Source of the DNA: Rhizobium sp. LC145
GTDB taxonomy: Bacteria; Pseudomonadota; Alphaproteobacteria; Rhizobiales; Rhizobiaceae
NCBI RefSeq assembly: GCF_001005825.1
Contig: NZ_LBHV01000005.1
Location: 186,001 to 250,000 of the forward strand
Direction: 5' to 3'
Length of the DNA: 64,000 bases
The position numbers and the translations under genes are program-made. Positions 1 through 7,972 of the stretch are shown piece by piece. Below the pieces are notes generated by a model. It worked only from the letters and a program-made list of their open reading frames with translations. It did not search any database and was not told where the DNA came from. How positions within the stretch are numbered: the stretch's first letter is position 1; the number at the start of each line of letters is the position of its first letter.

Positions 1-642
1 CTGACGGAAAGCCTGTACCTGCCGGAATACTTCCACAAGATGATCGAGACGCTGAACATCGCTCTCACATCCACGGGCATCGGCCTCGTCTTCGGCTTCG
101 CACTTTCCTTTCTCGCGGCAAAGAACACCATGGCGAACGCCTGGATCCGCAGCCCGGTCCGGCGGCTGATGGAGGTCCTCCGTGCATTCCCGGAGGTGGT
201 GATTGCAGGCTTCTTCCTGGCAATTCTTTCTCTTGGCCCCATTCCGGCTGTCATTGCGGTGTCGATCCACACCATCGGCGCACTGGGCAAGATGTTCTAC
301 GAAGTCATCGAGAATGCGGACATGAAGGCGGAGGAAGGACTTCGTGCAGTCGGGGCCAACTGGTTCGAACGGATGTGGTTCGGCCTCGTTCCGCAGGTGC
401 TGCCGAACTTCATGAGCTACTTCCTGCTACGCCTCGAGATCAACGTCCGCGCCTCGACCATCATCGGCGCCGTTGGCGGCGGCGGCATCGGGGAGCTCCT
501 TCGCCTATCGATCGGCCAGGGACACGAGGCGAAGACGCTGGCGATCGTCCTGCTCCTGCTGCTGACGATCATCGCCGTCGATCAGTTCTCCGCGTGGCTC
601 CGCCGTAGGCTCGTCGGCGAACAGGCATTCCAGACCATCTGA
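1..642 (+). CDS. Phosphonate/phosphite-type ABC transporter permease (PhnE/PtxC family), 5' end outside window
   Basis: The reading frame is open from base 1, so the gene starts upstream of the window; a Met at 40 is internal. The visible 213 residues form the inner-membrane permease core: several hydrophobic segments, and the ATPase-contacting loop seen as EVIENADMKAEEGLRAVGAN followed by PQVLPNF, then the family signature TIIGAVGGGGIGELL near the C-terminus. This family imports phosphonate, phosphite or phosphate with a periplasmic PhnD-type protein and a PhnC-type ATPase, which would lie upstream. The next permease gene follows after 11 bases, so the two are very probably one operon and one heteromeric channel. 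The true substrate cannot be read from the sequence; next to arsenic genes a phosphate-like oxyanion is plausible. Confidence 0.88.
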   Translation: MTESLYLPEYFHKMIETLNIALTSTGIGLVFGFALSFLAAKNTMANAWIRSPVRRLMEVLRAFPEVVIAGFFLAILSLGPIPAVIAVSIHTIGALGKMFYEVIENADMKAEEGLRAVGANWFERMWFGLVPQVLPNFMSYFLLRLEINVRASTIIGAVGGGGIGELLRLSIGQGHEAKTLAIVLLLLLTIIAVDQFSAWLRRRLVGEQAFQTI

Positions 643-653
643 CGGAGGCGTCC

Positions 654-2171
654 ATGACCATTCTCAATGCAGCCGAGATGGAAGCCGTCGCCGCACGCCA
701 TCCGGATATTCTGAAGCGCTCGCCATGGCAGCGGTTCCGAACCCCTATCATCGCGCTTGCCTGCGTCCTCTACTTTGTATTCGCCTGGTACTACTTTGCC
801 GTTGGCAAGGTCGTAGGCGGGGCCAACTGGGGCATAGCCGGCAACTACCTTGCCGACTGGGTTTCGTACGAGATCAGGCCGGAAATCGGAATCAGCCCGG
901 ACGGTGCGATGCAGATCACATATCCGCGCTTCGATCCGATCGGCCCCAACCCGAACCCGGACTGGCTGAACGCCAAGCGGGAAACGGTTACCCGTACGAT
1001 CGAGATACTGGCACCCGCGGGCAGTTCCTCGACAACGCCGAAGTCCGGCTTCAACTTCATGGCTCCCGCCCCCCAACAGCAGACAGGCTCCGACACATCC
1101 AATGCGGCGGCCTCCGCGCGTTCCGAGACGCGGAGCGAGGAGGTGGTGACCGAGGCTGTCATCGAGATGGGAACCTCCCGGACGATCGACATCAGACCCG
1201 GCCAGGTCATTCTGAAGCGCGGCAGCGAGACCGCTGTCATCGATCTGGACAGGGTCGGCGGAGTGGTCCGCATCGACGGTGAGATGCCTGCGTGGCTCGA
1301 GCAGCGGCTTCCGGGCGGCCGGGTCATCGCCTATTTCGGCATGTCCGGTTGGGCAGAGATCGGCGCTGACCGGATCAGAGTACGGAAGCGCTTTCTCGGT
1401 TGGGCCAACTTCGTCTTCGATACGAACTCGCCCTTTTTCGGAAAGTCCGCCGGAGACGTCATATCCCTCATAGCCTCCGGCGAACGCATCGACCCTCAGC
1501 AGTCGAACTTGGCTCTGGCCTGGAACAATATCCTCTACAATGCGGAGTGGCAGCATCTGGACGTTTGGACCAAGCTCCTCCAGACCGTGGTGATGGCATT
1601 CATCGGGACTCTCTTCGCGATGTTCGTCGCGTTTCCCCTCTCCTTCATCGCCGCCCGGAACATCTTCCGGAACCGTGCCGCCAACCAGGTCGCGAAGCGC
1701 TTCTTCGATTTCTTGCGTTCGGTAGACATGCTGATCTGGGCCCTGTTCTTCACACGCGCCTTCGGGCCCGGACCGCTGGCGGGTATCTCGGCTATCTTCT
1801 TCACCGACACCGGAACGCTGGGCAAGCTCTACTCCGAGGCTCTCGAGAACATCGACGAGAAGCAGCGCGAAGGCGTCCGCTCGGTCGGAGCGCCCCCGGC
1901 AGTCGTCCAGCGCTACGGCGTGGTTCCGCAGGTCATGCCCGTCTTCATGTCGCAGGCCCTATATTTCTGGGAGTCCAACACGCGGTCGGCGACGATCATC
2001 GGAGCGGTCGGCGCCGGCGGCATCGGCCTGAAGCTCTGGGAAGCCATGCGCACGAACTCCGACTGGGAGAACGTCGCGTATATGGTCCTGTTGATCCTGA
2101 TCGTAGTGTTCGTCTTCGACGGGATATCGAACGCCCTGCGATCACGACTGATGGGGAGCGGACGGGGCTGA
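654..2171 (+). CDS. Large phosphonate-type ABC transporter permease with long extra domain
   Basis: A 505-residue PhnE-family permease, much longer than the usual 260-290. Residues about 25-50 form a first membrane segment. Residues about 60-285 are mostly hydrophilic, Ser/Thr/Ala-rich in the middle, and probably lie in the periplasm. Residues about 300-500 are the normal permease core with the loop LENIDEKQREGVRSVGAPPA, the PQVMP motif and TIIGAVGAGGIGLKLWE. The ATG is 11 bases after the preceding permease, with GGAGG just upstream. It probably pairs with that protein in one transporter. The role of the extra domain is unknown; long N-terminal inserts of this kind occur in some PtxC/PhnE-like proteins. 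Confidence 0.88.
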   Translation: MTILNAAEMEAVAARHPDILKRSPWQRFRTPIIALACVLYFVFAWYYFAVGKVVGGANWGIAGNYLADWVSYEIRPEIGISPDGAMQITYPRFDPIGPNPNPDWLNAKRETVTRTIEILAPAGSSSTTPKSGFNFMAPAPQQQTGSDTSNAAASARSETRSEEVVTEAVIEMGTSRTIDIRPGQVILKRGSETAVIDLDRVGGVVRIDGEMPAWLEQRLPGGRVIAYFGMSGWAEIGADRIRVRKRFLGWANFVFDTNSPFFGKSAGDVISLIASGERIDPQQSNLALAWNNILYNAEWQHLDVWTKLLQTVVMAFIGTLFAMFVAFPLSFIAARNIFRNRAANQVAKRFFDFLRSVDMLIWALFFTRAFGPGPLAGISAIFFTDTGTLGKLYSEALENIDEKQREGVRSVGAPPAVVQRYGVVPQVMPVFMSQALYFWESNTRSATIIGAVGAGGIGLKLWEAMRTNSDWENVAYMVLLILIVVFVFDGISNALRSRLMGSGRG

Positions 2172-2237
2172 CCGCCTGATAGGGTCGTGAGCTCGCAAGG
2201 ATTCGCTGGATCCGCATCAGTTTGATATGGATTTGCA

Positions 2238-2387
2238 ATGCGTATCACTTGGAAGCGAGCGCCCTTGGCGACGATCATCGTGGCGGTGATCGCACTTGTC
2301 GCGCTCATCCGGTTCTCGCCGTTCATGGCTCAGGATGCTTGCCTTGACGCAGGCGGGGCGTGGATCGAGAGGCGCTGCGTGCATTGA
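2238..2387 (+). CDS. Small single-span membrane or exported protein (49 aa)
   Basis: A 49-residue reading frame after the permease operon. It has a basic start (MRITWKR), one hydrophobic stretch (residues about 9-28) and a short tail with the pattern D-A-C-L-D-A-G-G-A-W-x4-C. That CLDxGGxW...C pattern recurs in many small exported proteobacterial proteins of unknown function, which is the main reason to call it real. The ribosome site is weak. It lies 66 bases downstream of the permease and could be the last gene of that operon. No function is proposed. Confidence 0.55.
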   Translation: MRITWKRAPLATIIVAVIALVALIRFSPFMAQDACLDAGGAWIERRCVH

Positions 2388-2846
2388 GCGAGGCCCCCCG
2401 CCCGTTCGAGCCCTGCTGACTGCAATGGAGACGACGTTCACCATGCCTATGCCGACAACGGCCGAACAGGGTGCTATGAGCGCCGAACGCGTGGACCGGC
2501 AGGAGACTGTCGAAATCGCTCCGAACGCCCAGAGTAATGGTGACATCAACAAGGCCGCGGCACATGTTCGGCACAGACCGCAGCTTCGGGCTGTGCCAGT
2601 GCACTGGCGTGACGACTACGACCAGCCCTTCGAGAAGAGCACAGGCTCATCGAACGCTTTGAAGAGAACCCTTCATACGCCTCAAGTAGAGGTCGCTCCA
2701 CGGCGATGGATTTCTGCCGGGCCACACGGCCAAACCGCCCAGAGGGCGGATGATTCCTACTCGGTTTGCAACAACCTGCAGAAGAATAGAGTCATGCCTT
2801 CGTTTAGCCGCCAATTCCGCCGGAGTGACATTCAACAGCTCGCCAG
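2388..2846. other. 459 bp without a recognisable gene
   Basis: Between the small membrane protein and the 3' end of acr3. Open frames exist on both strands (for example 2296-2883 plus, 2323-2604 minus), but none has a ribosome site, a recognisable domain or protein-like composition. The stretch may be a decayed gene or a terminator-proximal spacer of two convergent units. No terminal inverted repeats of an insertion sequence were found. Confidence 0.5.
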
Positions 2847-3920
2847 TCACTCCGCCGGAACTCGATCCATATTCGTTCCGTAGTATCGCCTGCCCATCCA
2901 CAGCGCGGCCTGCACCAGAATGATAAGCACGGGTACCTCGACGAGCGGACCGATGACCGCTGCGAATGCCACGGGCGAAGCGAGGCCGAAGGCGGCGATA
3001 GCCACCGCGATCGCCAGTTCGAAGTTGTTTCCGGCAGCGGTAAACGCGACCGCCGTCGTCCGGGGATAGTCGGTCCCGACGGACCGAGCCATCACGAAGC
3101 TCACGAAGAACATGACCAGGAAGTAGATCGTCAGCGGGATCGCGATCAGGACCACGTCGAACGGCAGGCGGACGACGTCGCCGCCCTTGAGGCTGAACAT
3201 TGCCACGATCGTGAAGAGCAGCGCCGCCAAGGTGATCGGGCTGATCCTCGGAAGGAACGTCTTTTCGTACCAGTCCCTGCCCTTCGTCGCCGTGAGTACC
3301 CGCCGCGACAGGTAGCCCGCGAGGAACGGAATCCCGAGGTAGATGAGCACTGCTTCGGCGATCGTCCAGAAGGAGACGTCGACGACGCTGCCTTCGAGCC
3401 CGAACAGCGGCGGGAGGAATGTCAGGAAGAACCAGGCGTAGACGCTGAAGAAGAGGATCTGGAAGATCGAATTGAACGCCACAAGACCAGCGACATACTG
3501 GTTGTCGCCTCGGGCGAGCTGGTTCCAGACCAGCACCATCGCGATACAGCGGGCAAGGCCAATCAGGATAACCCCCGTCATGTATTCAGGGTACCCGCGC
3601 AGGAAGATGATCGCGAGTCCGAACATGAGTGTCGGTCCGATGATCCAGTTCTGCAGGAGCGAGATTGCCAGCACCCGCTTGTCCTCAAAGACGAGGTGGA
3701 GCTCCTCGTAACGCACCTTCGCGAGCGGCGGATACATCATGAGGATCAGGCCAATCGCGATTGGTATGTTGGTGGTGCCGACCGACATGCTGTTCAGCCA
3801 AGCCGGCAGGCCTTCAAAGACCGTTCCGAGGAGGAGTCCCAGAGCCATCGCGGCGAAGATCCAGACCGTGAGGTAGCGATCGAGAAATGAAAGGCGGAGC
3901 GACGGCTTGGGGGACGACAT
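2847..3920 (-). CDS. acr3: Arsenite efflux carrier Acr3
   Basis: A 357-residue inner-membrane carrier of the ACR3 (BASS-like) family, of normal length, with about ten hydrophobic spans. It exports As(III) as arsenite anion using the proton-motive force. Family landmarks include [30 protein letters not shown], in which the conserved Cys of the central span (ARCIAMV) is present, and [20 protein letters not shown]. The ATG at 3920 has GAGGA about 10 bases upstream; a longer frame from 3977 lacks this support. It is the last gene of the leftward operon arsR-arsC-arsC-acr3, 71 bases after the glutaredoxin-type arsC, so it handles the arsenite made by the two reductases. Expression is presumably released when ArsR binds As(III). 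Confidence 0.96.
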   Translation of the reverse strand: MSSPKPSLRLSFLDRYLTVWIFAAMALGLLLGTVFEGLPAWLNSMSVGTTNIPIAIGLILMMYPPLAKVRYEELHLVFEDKRVLAISLLQNWIIGPTLMFGLAIIFLRGYPEYMTGVILIGLARCIAMVLVWNQLARGDNQYVAGLVAFNSIFQILFFSVYAWFFLTFLPPLFGLEGSVVDVSFWTIAEAVLIYLGIPFLAGYLSRRVLTATKGRDWYEKTFLPRISPITLAALLFTIVAMFSLKGGDVVRLPFDVVLIAIPLTIYFLVMFFVSFVMARSVGTDYPRTTAVAFTAAGNNFELAIAVAIAAFGLASPVAFAAVIGPLVEVPVLIILVQAALWMGRRYYGTNMDRVPAE

Positions 3921-3991
3921 GGAAGGGTTTTCCTCTGAAAAAAGATGCTCCGCCCCGAAGTCGGAGCGGAGACTCAAGGTGCTGGAGGTAT

Positions 3992-4426
3992 TCAGGCGAC
4001 GCGCTGGCCCTCTGCGTCGATCACGACTTCGCCGTCTTCCTTGGTGAAGGCGGATCGCTGCGGCGAAGGAAGTATGTCCAGGACAACTTCCGACGGGCGG
4101 CAGAGCCTGACGCCAAGCGGCGACACTACGATCGGCCGGTTGATCAGGATGGGATGCTCCATCATCGCATCGAGGAGTTGCTCGTCCGTCAGGCTCTCGT
4201 CCTGAAGACCGAGGTCGGCGTAGGGCGTACCCTTTTCACGCAGCAGCTCCCGAACGGAGATTCCCATCCGGCCGATCAACTGCACCAGCAGCTCACGGGT
4301 GGGAGGCGTCTTCAGATACTCCACGACGTGCGGCTCGATTCCAGCGTTTCGGATCATGGCGAGCGTGTTGCGGGACGTTCCGCAGTCGGGGTTGTGATAG
4401 ATGACGATGTCGATCGGGCTGCTCAT
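3992..4426 (-). CDS. arsC: Arsenate reductase, glutaredoxin-coupled type
   Basis: A 144-residue ArsC of the Spx/R773 family that reduces arsenate to arsenite in the cytoplasm with glutathione and glutaredoxin. The active site is [11 protein letters not shown] near residues 11-21, with the single catalytic Cys in C-G-T-S-R; the downstream Arg pair of the family appears in [17 protein letters not shown]. The start ATG at 4426 overlaps the stop of the preceding LMW-phosphatase-type arsC as ATGA, so translation is probably coupled. A longer upstream frame runs over that gene in another frame and is rejected. It is unusual in sitting directly beside a second, non-homologous arsenate reductase. Confidence 0.95.
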   Translation of the reverse strand: MSSPIDIVIYHNPDCGTSRNTLAMIRNAGIEPHVVEYLKTPPTRELLVQLIGRMGISVRELLREKGTPYADLGLQDESLTDEQLLDAMMEHPILINRPIVVSPLGVRLCRPSEVVLDILPSPQRSAFTKEDGEVVIDAEGQRVA

Positions 4427-4950
4427 GCGACGTCGGACCTCTTCACGGAGGAGCCTTCCATCTGGCCGATCTCGTGGAGCTTTGCGGTGAGGCTGAGGCG
4501 CTCGAGGCTTTCCACAGGAAGGGCTGCGAAGGCGGCGATGCGAAGCTTCATGTAACGGAGCGTCTGGCCGAACGCGACGCGCTTCTCGGCGTCGGATCCC
4601 TCGACGGCGGCGGGATCCTCGAGACCCCAGTGAGCCGTCATCGGTTGTCCCGGCCACACCGGGCACGCCTCGCCCGCGGCGTTGTCGCAGACGGTGAAGA
4701 CGAAATCGAGTTCCGGAGCGCCCGGCTGAGCGAATTCGTCCCAGCTCTTGGAGCGCAGTCCTTCCACCGGATATCCATGGCCGCTTAGCGTTTCGATCGC
4801 CATCGGATGGACCTGCCCTTTAGGGTAGCTACCCGCCGAATAGGCGACGAACTTGCCCTTGCCGTCCTTGTTGAGGACGCTCTCGGCAATGATCGATCTG
4901 GCCGAATTGCCAGTGCAGAGGAACAGGACGTTGAACGTAGTCTTGGTCAT
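4423..4950 (-). CDS. arsC: Arsenate reductase, low-molecular-weight phosphatase type
   Basis: A 175-residue protein of the LMW protein-tyrosine-phosphatase fold. The P-loop LCTGNSARSI holds the nucleophile Cys12; Cys88 and Cys96 in VCDNAAGEAC are well placed for the triple-Cys relay of thioredoxin-coupled reductases; the general-acid Asp is in HWGLEDP. It reduces arsenate to arsenite. The ATG at 4950 has AGAAGG about 8 bases upstream and overlaps the arsR stop as ATGA. The C-terminal 30-35 residues extend beyond the usual core of about 135, a form seen in several rhizobial operons. It is the second gene of the arsR-arsC-arsC-acr3 operon. Confidence 0.94.
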   Translation of the reverse strand: MTKTTFNVLFLCTGNSARSIIAESVLNKDGKGKFVAYSAGSYPKGQVHPMAIETLSGHGYPVEGLRSKSWDEFAQPGAPELDFVFTVCDNAAGEACPVWPGQPMTAHWGLEDPAAVEGSDAEKRVAFGQTLRYMKLRIAAFAALPVESLERLSLTAKLHEIGQMEGSSVKRSDVA

Positions 4951-5300
4951 GACGACACCTTCTGTGGAGTGCAGCACGGAGATAGTTCCGCCACGAGCGG
5001 GGCACAGAGTTCCGCACGTCCGCCGCAGCAGTCCTTCACGAGATAGAGCATTACCTCGCGAAGCGCCGCGATATCGGCCCGATATACGATCAGGCGGCTT
5101 CGGCGCTCGGCACTAATGAGCCCTGCTCGCGCGAGAACGCTCAAATGCGAGGACATCGTGTTCTGCGGAATCGCAAGCATCCTGGCGACATCGCCCGCGG
5201 GAATGCCGTCGGGTTCATGCTGCACAAGGAGGTTGAAGGCCTGGAGCCTCGTGGGCTGGGCCAGTGCCGCGAGGGCGAGAATTGCCTTTTCTTGTTCCAT
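4947..5300 (-). CDS. arsR: ArsR-family arsenite-responsive repressor
   Basis: A 117-residue winged-helix repressor. The N-terminus MEQEKAILALAALAQPTRLQAFNLLV and the recognition region IPQNTMSSHLSVLARAGLI are typical. It lacks the ELCVC motif of the E. coli type. Instead the likely As(III) site is the C-terminal CC-x5-C (DCCGGRAELC), the arrangement known for ArsR proteins such as that of Acidithiobacillus ferrooxidans; another Cys pair lies further on (SPCC). It heads the arsenic operon and overlaps the next gene as ATGA. Its start codon lies inside a perfect inverted repeat, the probable operator, consistent with autorepression. Confidence 0.95.
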   Translation of the reverse strand: MEQEKAILALAALAQPTRLQAFNLLVQHEPDGIPAGDVARMLAIPQNTMSSHLSVLARAGLISAERRSRLIVYRADIAALREVMLYLVKDCCGGRAELCAPLVAELSPCCTPQKVSS

Positions 5301-5324
5301 ATATCCAGATTACTAGATATATGG
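5297..5324. promoter_or_regulatory. Probable ArsR operator: perfect 9-bp inverted repeat
   Basis: CCATATATC, 10-base spacer, GATATATGG. The two arms are exact reverse complements; the left arm includes the arsR start codon (5298-5300). AT-rich dyads next to arsR are the usual ArsR sites. The dyad also lies upstream of the rightward 56-aa membrane gene and of aioX, so one site could affect both directions. No clear Shine-Dalgarno precedes arsR here, so its mRNA may start very near the ATG. Binding is inferred, not shown. Confidence 0.7.
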
Positions 5325-5374
5325 GTCGAGTCAAGGTGCCTGCTTTATACGGACGTGTGCGTGTGGAGGATACG

Positions 5375-5545
5375 ATGGTCCCCAGATGGAAGTTGATCTT
5401 GTTCTGGATCTGCGTCGCCATCGGCGTGGCGCACGTGGCGGTGGCGACAGCGATGTACCTCAGGGAGCCGCATGACAGCGATCCGTCTCCTCCCGGCGGC
5501 TGGAACGCTTTTCGATTGGATTCGGAGGAGATCAGGCTAAAGTGA
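5375..5545 (+). CDS. Small single-span membrane protein (56 aa) upstream of aioX
   Basis: A 56-residue reading frame with an excellent ribosome site (GGAGGA, 5 bases before the ATG). Residues 6-28 form one hydrophobic span (KLILFWICVAIGVAHVAVAT); the rest is a short polar tail with a Pro-rich turn. It lies between the arsR operator and aioX, on the aioX strand, with 40 bases before the aioX start, so it may be transcribed with aioXSR. I do not recognise a family. A role as a membrane accessory of the arsenite sensing system is only a guess from position. Confidence 0.6.
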   Translation: MVPRWKLILFWICVAIGVAHVAVATAMYLREPHDSDPSPPGGWNAFRLDSEEIRLK

Positions 5546-5585
5546 GAACTAGGGCCGTCTCGGGAGGATGGAGCGGGAGGCATCG

Positions 5586-6509
5586 ATGATACCTGCTGAC
5601 ACCGAGGACCACTGTCGGCATGCCAGGGCGGGGAGCCTGACACGCAGATCGTTCACGACAGGATTCCTCGGCGGATTTGTCGCGGCCTCCTGTCCCGCAG
5701 CCAGCTTCGAACTGAGCGCACCGCCACGGGAAGGCTCCATCCGCGTCGGACTGACGCCTGTGTTCCTTTCCAACGACCTCGAAGTTCTCGACGAGCTGCA
5801 AGCCTATCTGGCGGCGGCCATGAAACGGGACGTCCAGCTTGTCACCCAGCGGACATACCAGGAAGTTACGGCCCTCCTGGTCTCCGGCAATCTCCATGTT
5901 GCCTGGATATGCGGCTATCCCTACATGAAATTCCGCAACGAACTCGAACTGGTGGCGACGCCGGTCTGGCGGGGCCGGCCACTCTACCAGTCCTATCTGA
6001 TCGTAGGATCCGGGAGCGCCGCAATCACATTCGACGACTGCAGGGGACACGTCCATGCATTCTCGGATCCGGATTCGAATTCCGGCTATCTGGTCACGAA
6101 AACCTATCTGGCCGAGCGCCATGTCTCCGAGGAGCGGTTTTTCCGCAAATCCCTGTTCACCTATGGGCACCGCAACGTCATCAGGGCTGTCTCCTCCGGC
6201 CTGGCGGACTCCGGCAGCGTGGACGGCTACGTCTGGGAGGTCATGCGCGAGACGGAGCCCGACCTCGTCTCCCGGACAAGGGTCCTTCTCAAGTCCGCCT
6301 GGCACGGGTTTCCTCCCTTCGCGGCGCCTCTCCGGTTGAAGGATACGTCCGTTTTCCGGGACATCCAGACAGCGCTTCTGTCGATGAACTCGGACGCGGT
6401 AGGCCGTTCGGTGCTCGGCCGTCTTAGACTTGATGGATTCTCAACGACCTCCGACGACAGTTACCAGAGCATCGCGGCGAGCATGGATATCGTGCGGAGA
6501 CTTGGATGA
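5586..6509 (+). CDS. aioX: Periplasmic arsenite-binding sensor AioX
   Basis: A 307-residue PhnD-like solute-binding protein that senses As(III) in the periplasm and signals to the AioS kinase. It begins with a twin-arginine export signal (LTRRSFTTGFLGGF). The only Cys of the mature core lies in HVAWICGYPYM, about residue 109, matching the single Cys (Cys108) shown to be needed for arsenite sensing in Agrobacterium AioX. An ATG at 5568 is also in frame, but GGGAGG sits 6 bases before the ATG at 5586, so that start is preferred. Its stop overlaps aioS as ATGA. It belongs to the same superfamily as the transport protein PhnD encoded at 17095, and probably evolved from such a protein. Confidence 0.95.
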   Translation: MIPADTEDHCRHARAGSLTRRSFTTGFLGGFVAASCPAASFELSAPPREGSIRVGLTPVFLSNDLEVLDELQAYLAAAMKRDVQLVTQRTYQEVTALLVSGNLHVAWICGYPYMKFRNELELVATPVWRGRPLYQSYLIVGSGSAAITFDDCRGHVHAFSDPDSNSGYLVTKTYLAERHVSEERFFRKSLFTYGHRNVIRAVSSGLADSGSVDGYVWEVMRETEPDLVSRTRVLLKSAWHGFPPFAAPLRLKDTSVFRDIQTALLSMNSDAVGRSVLGRLRLDGFSTTSDDSYQSIAASMDIVRRLG

Positions 6510-7972
6510 CGGTGATCGAACGCCTCGCCGGGGTCCCCCTCACCATCCGTGCACCCGTCATGGTGGCCGCCCTGATGGTGGTCATCAGCGTGATCATTTC
6601 GGAGCGTGTTCTCACCAGGCTGCACGAAATGCAGGAGCAGCAGCTTGGAAACGTCGTCCGCACATACTTCGACGGTCTCTCGACCGCGCTTATTCCGCCA
6701 GTGCTCAGGCAGGATGTCTGGGAGACTTTCGACGTGCTCGACCGAACAGGATCGGTCTTCAGATCAGTCGCCCCGCTGGAAACCGTAGTGACGGGACGTG
6801 ATGGACGCGTGCTCGCAGCCAGCGATCCGCGCAAAGTGCCGGTGCTGTCGGAACTTCCCCCCGAATATGCAAGCAGCCGGGCAGACGGAGGAATTCAGAT
6901 CGACTGGGACGCCCATACGGGTTTCGGCGTCCGTCCCCTCCTCTACCAGCAGAAGACGATAGGTGCGATCCATGCCTCCTTCGACATCTCACACCTGATT
7001 GCCGAGAGACGGCAGGTCCTGAACACCCTGCTTGCCACGAATGCAGCCCTTGCCGCCGTCTTCGCGACAGCCGGATACATCCTCGCAAGGCGGATGGTAG
7101 AACCGATCACCACGCTGGCCGCCCACATGCGTTCGGGAGCCGCCGGAACACCACGCACGATCGCACCCGAGGAGTTCCCTTCCCGCAGCGGCGAGTTCGC
7201 CGATCTCTTCCATGGCTTCAACGATCTGGTCGAGGCGGAGCGTCAGCGTACTGCCCTGACCCAGCGCCTCGCCGAGGAGGAGAAGCTGGCGAGCCTGGGC
7301 CGGCTGGCCTCCAGCATGGCGCACGAGATCAACAACCCACTCGGCGGACTCCTCAACTCGATAGACACCCTGCGCAGGCACGGGTCGAATGACGCAGTGA
7401 GAGACACGTCGCTGTCACTTCTGGAACGAGGTCTCGGTGGCATCCGGGACGTGGTTAGGGCGGCTCTCGCCACCTACCGTCCGGATAGAGGCACGCAGAG
7501 CCTCCGGCTTTCGGATCTGGAGGACGTCCGTCTGCTTGCCGGTCCTGCCATAGCCAGCCGCAACCAGACGCTCGACTGGTCGAGCATACCGACAGACGTT
7601 ACGATCACCTCCCTCCCAGGTCCGACGATACGGCAGGCGCTCCTGAACCTGGTGCTTAACGCCAGCGCCGCGGCAGGGGACAGAGGCAGCGTGGCTGTCA
7701 GGACCGGATTTGAGGACGGAGGAAGCGTCCTTGTCGTCGCTGTTTCGGACACTGGCCCCGGCCTTGGCAGCGCAGCCGCCGCCGTGCTGACGTCGCAGGA
7801 TCCGTGGTCTGCCGCACAGGCCGCCGGCGGACTTGGTCTGTGGATGGTGCGGCGCATGGTGGACGATGTGGGCGGGCGTGTGAATGTAAGGGGCGGAGAC
7901 GGGAGCCGGACCATGATCACTCTCCGCCTGCCGCTTTCTAATCGCGGAAAGGATGTGGATCATGCAGCTTGA
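6506..7972 (+). CDS. aioS: Arsenite-sensing histidine kinase AioS
   Basis: A 488-residue inner-membrane kinase. Segments near residues 12-32 and 170-190 are hydrophobic and bracket a periplasmic sensor region, which would receive the signal from arsenite-bound AioX. A HAMP-like linker follows. The H-box is SSMAHEINNPLGGLLNSI with the phospho-His near residue 273. The catalytic domain shows N-box NLVLNASAAAGD, G1 SDTGPGLG and G2 GGLGLWMVRRMV. It phosphorylates AioR. Its start overlaps aioX (ATGA) and its end overlaps the longest possible aioR frame, so the three genes are tightly coupled. Confidence 0.95.
   Translation: MTVIERLAGVPLTIRAPVMVAALMVVISVIISERVLTRLHEMQEQQLGNVVRTYFDGLSTALIPPVLRQDVWETFDVLDRTGSVFRSVAPLETVVTGRDGRVLAASDPRKVPVLSELPPEYASSRADGGIQIDWDAHTGFGVRPLLYQQKTIGAIHASFDISHLIAERRQVLNTLLATNAALAAVFATAGYILARRMVEPITTLAAHMRSGAAGTPRTIAPEEFPSRSGEFADLFHGFNDLVEAERQRTALTQRLAEEEKLASLGRLASSMAHEINNPLGGLLNSIDTLRRHGSNDAVRDTSLSLLERGLGGIRDVVRAALATYRPDRGTQSLRLSDLEDVRLLAGPAIASRNQTLDWSSIPTDVTITSLPGPTIRQALLNLVLNASAAAGDRGSVAVRTGFEDGGSVLVVAVSDTGPGLGSAAAAVLTSQDPWSAAQAAGGLGLWMVRRMVDDVGGRVNVRGGDGSRTMITLRLPLSNRGKDVDHAA

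Noticed and set aside
2388-2846. Transposase remnant between the small membrane gene and acr3
   Set aside because: One frame vaguely recalls a transposase tail, but no motif or terminal repeats support it.
5568-5585. Upstream ATG for aioX
   Set aside because: The ATG at 5586 has GGGAGG at ideal distance, and the signal peptide does not need the extra six residues.
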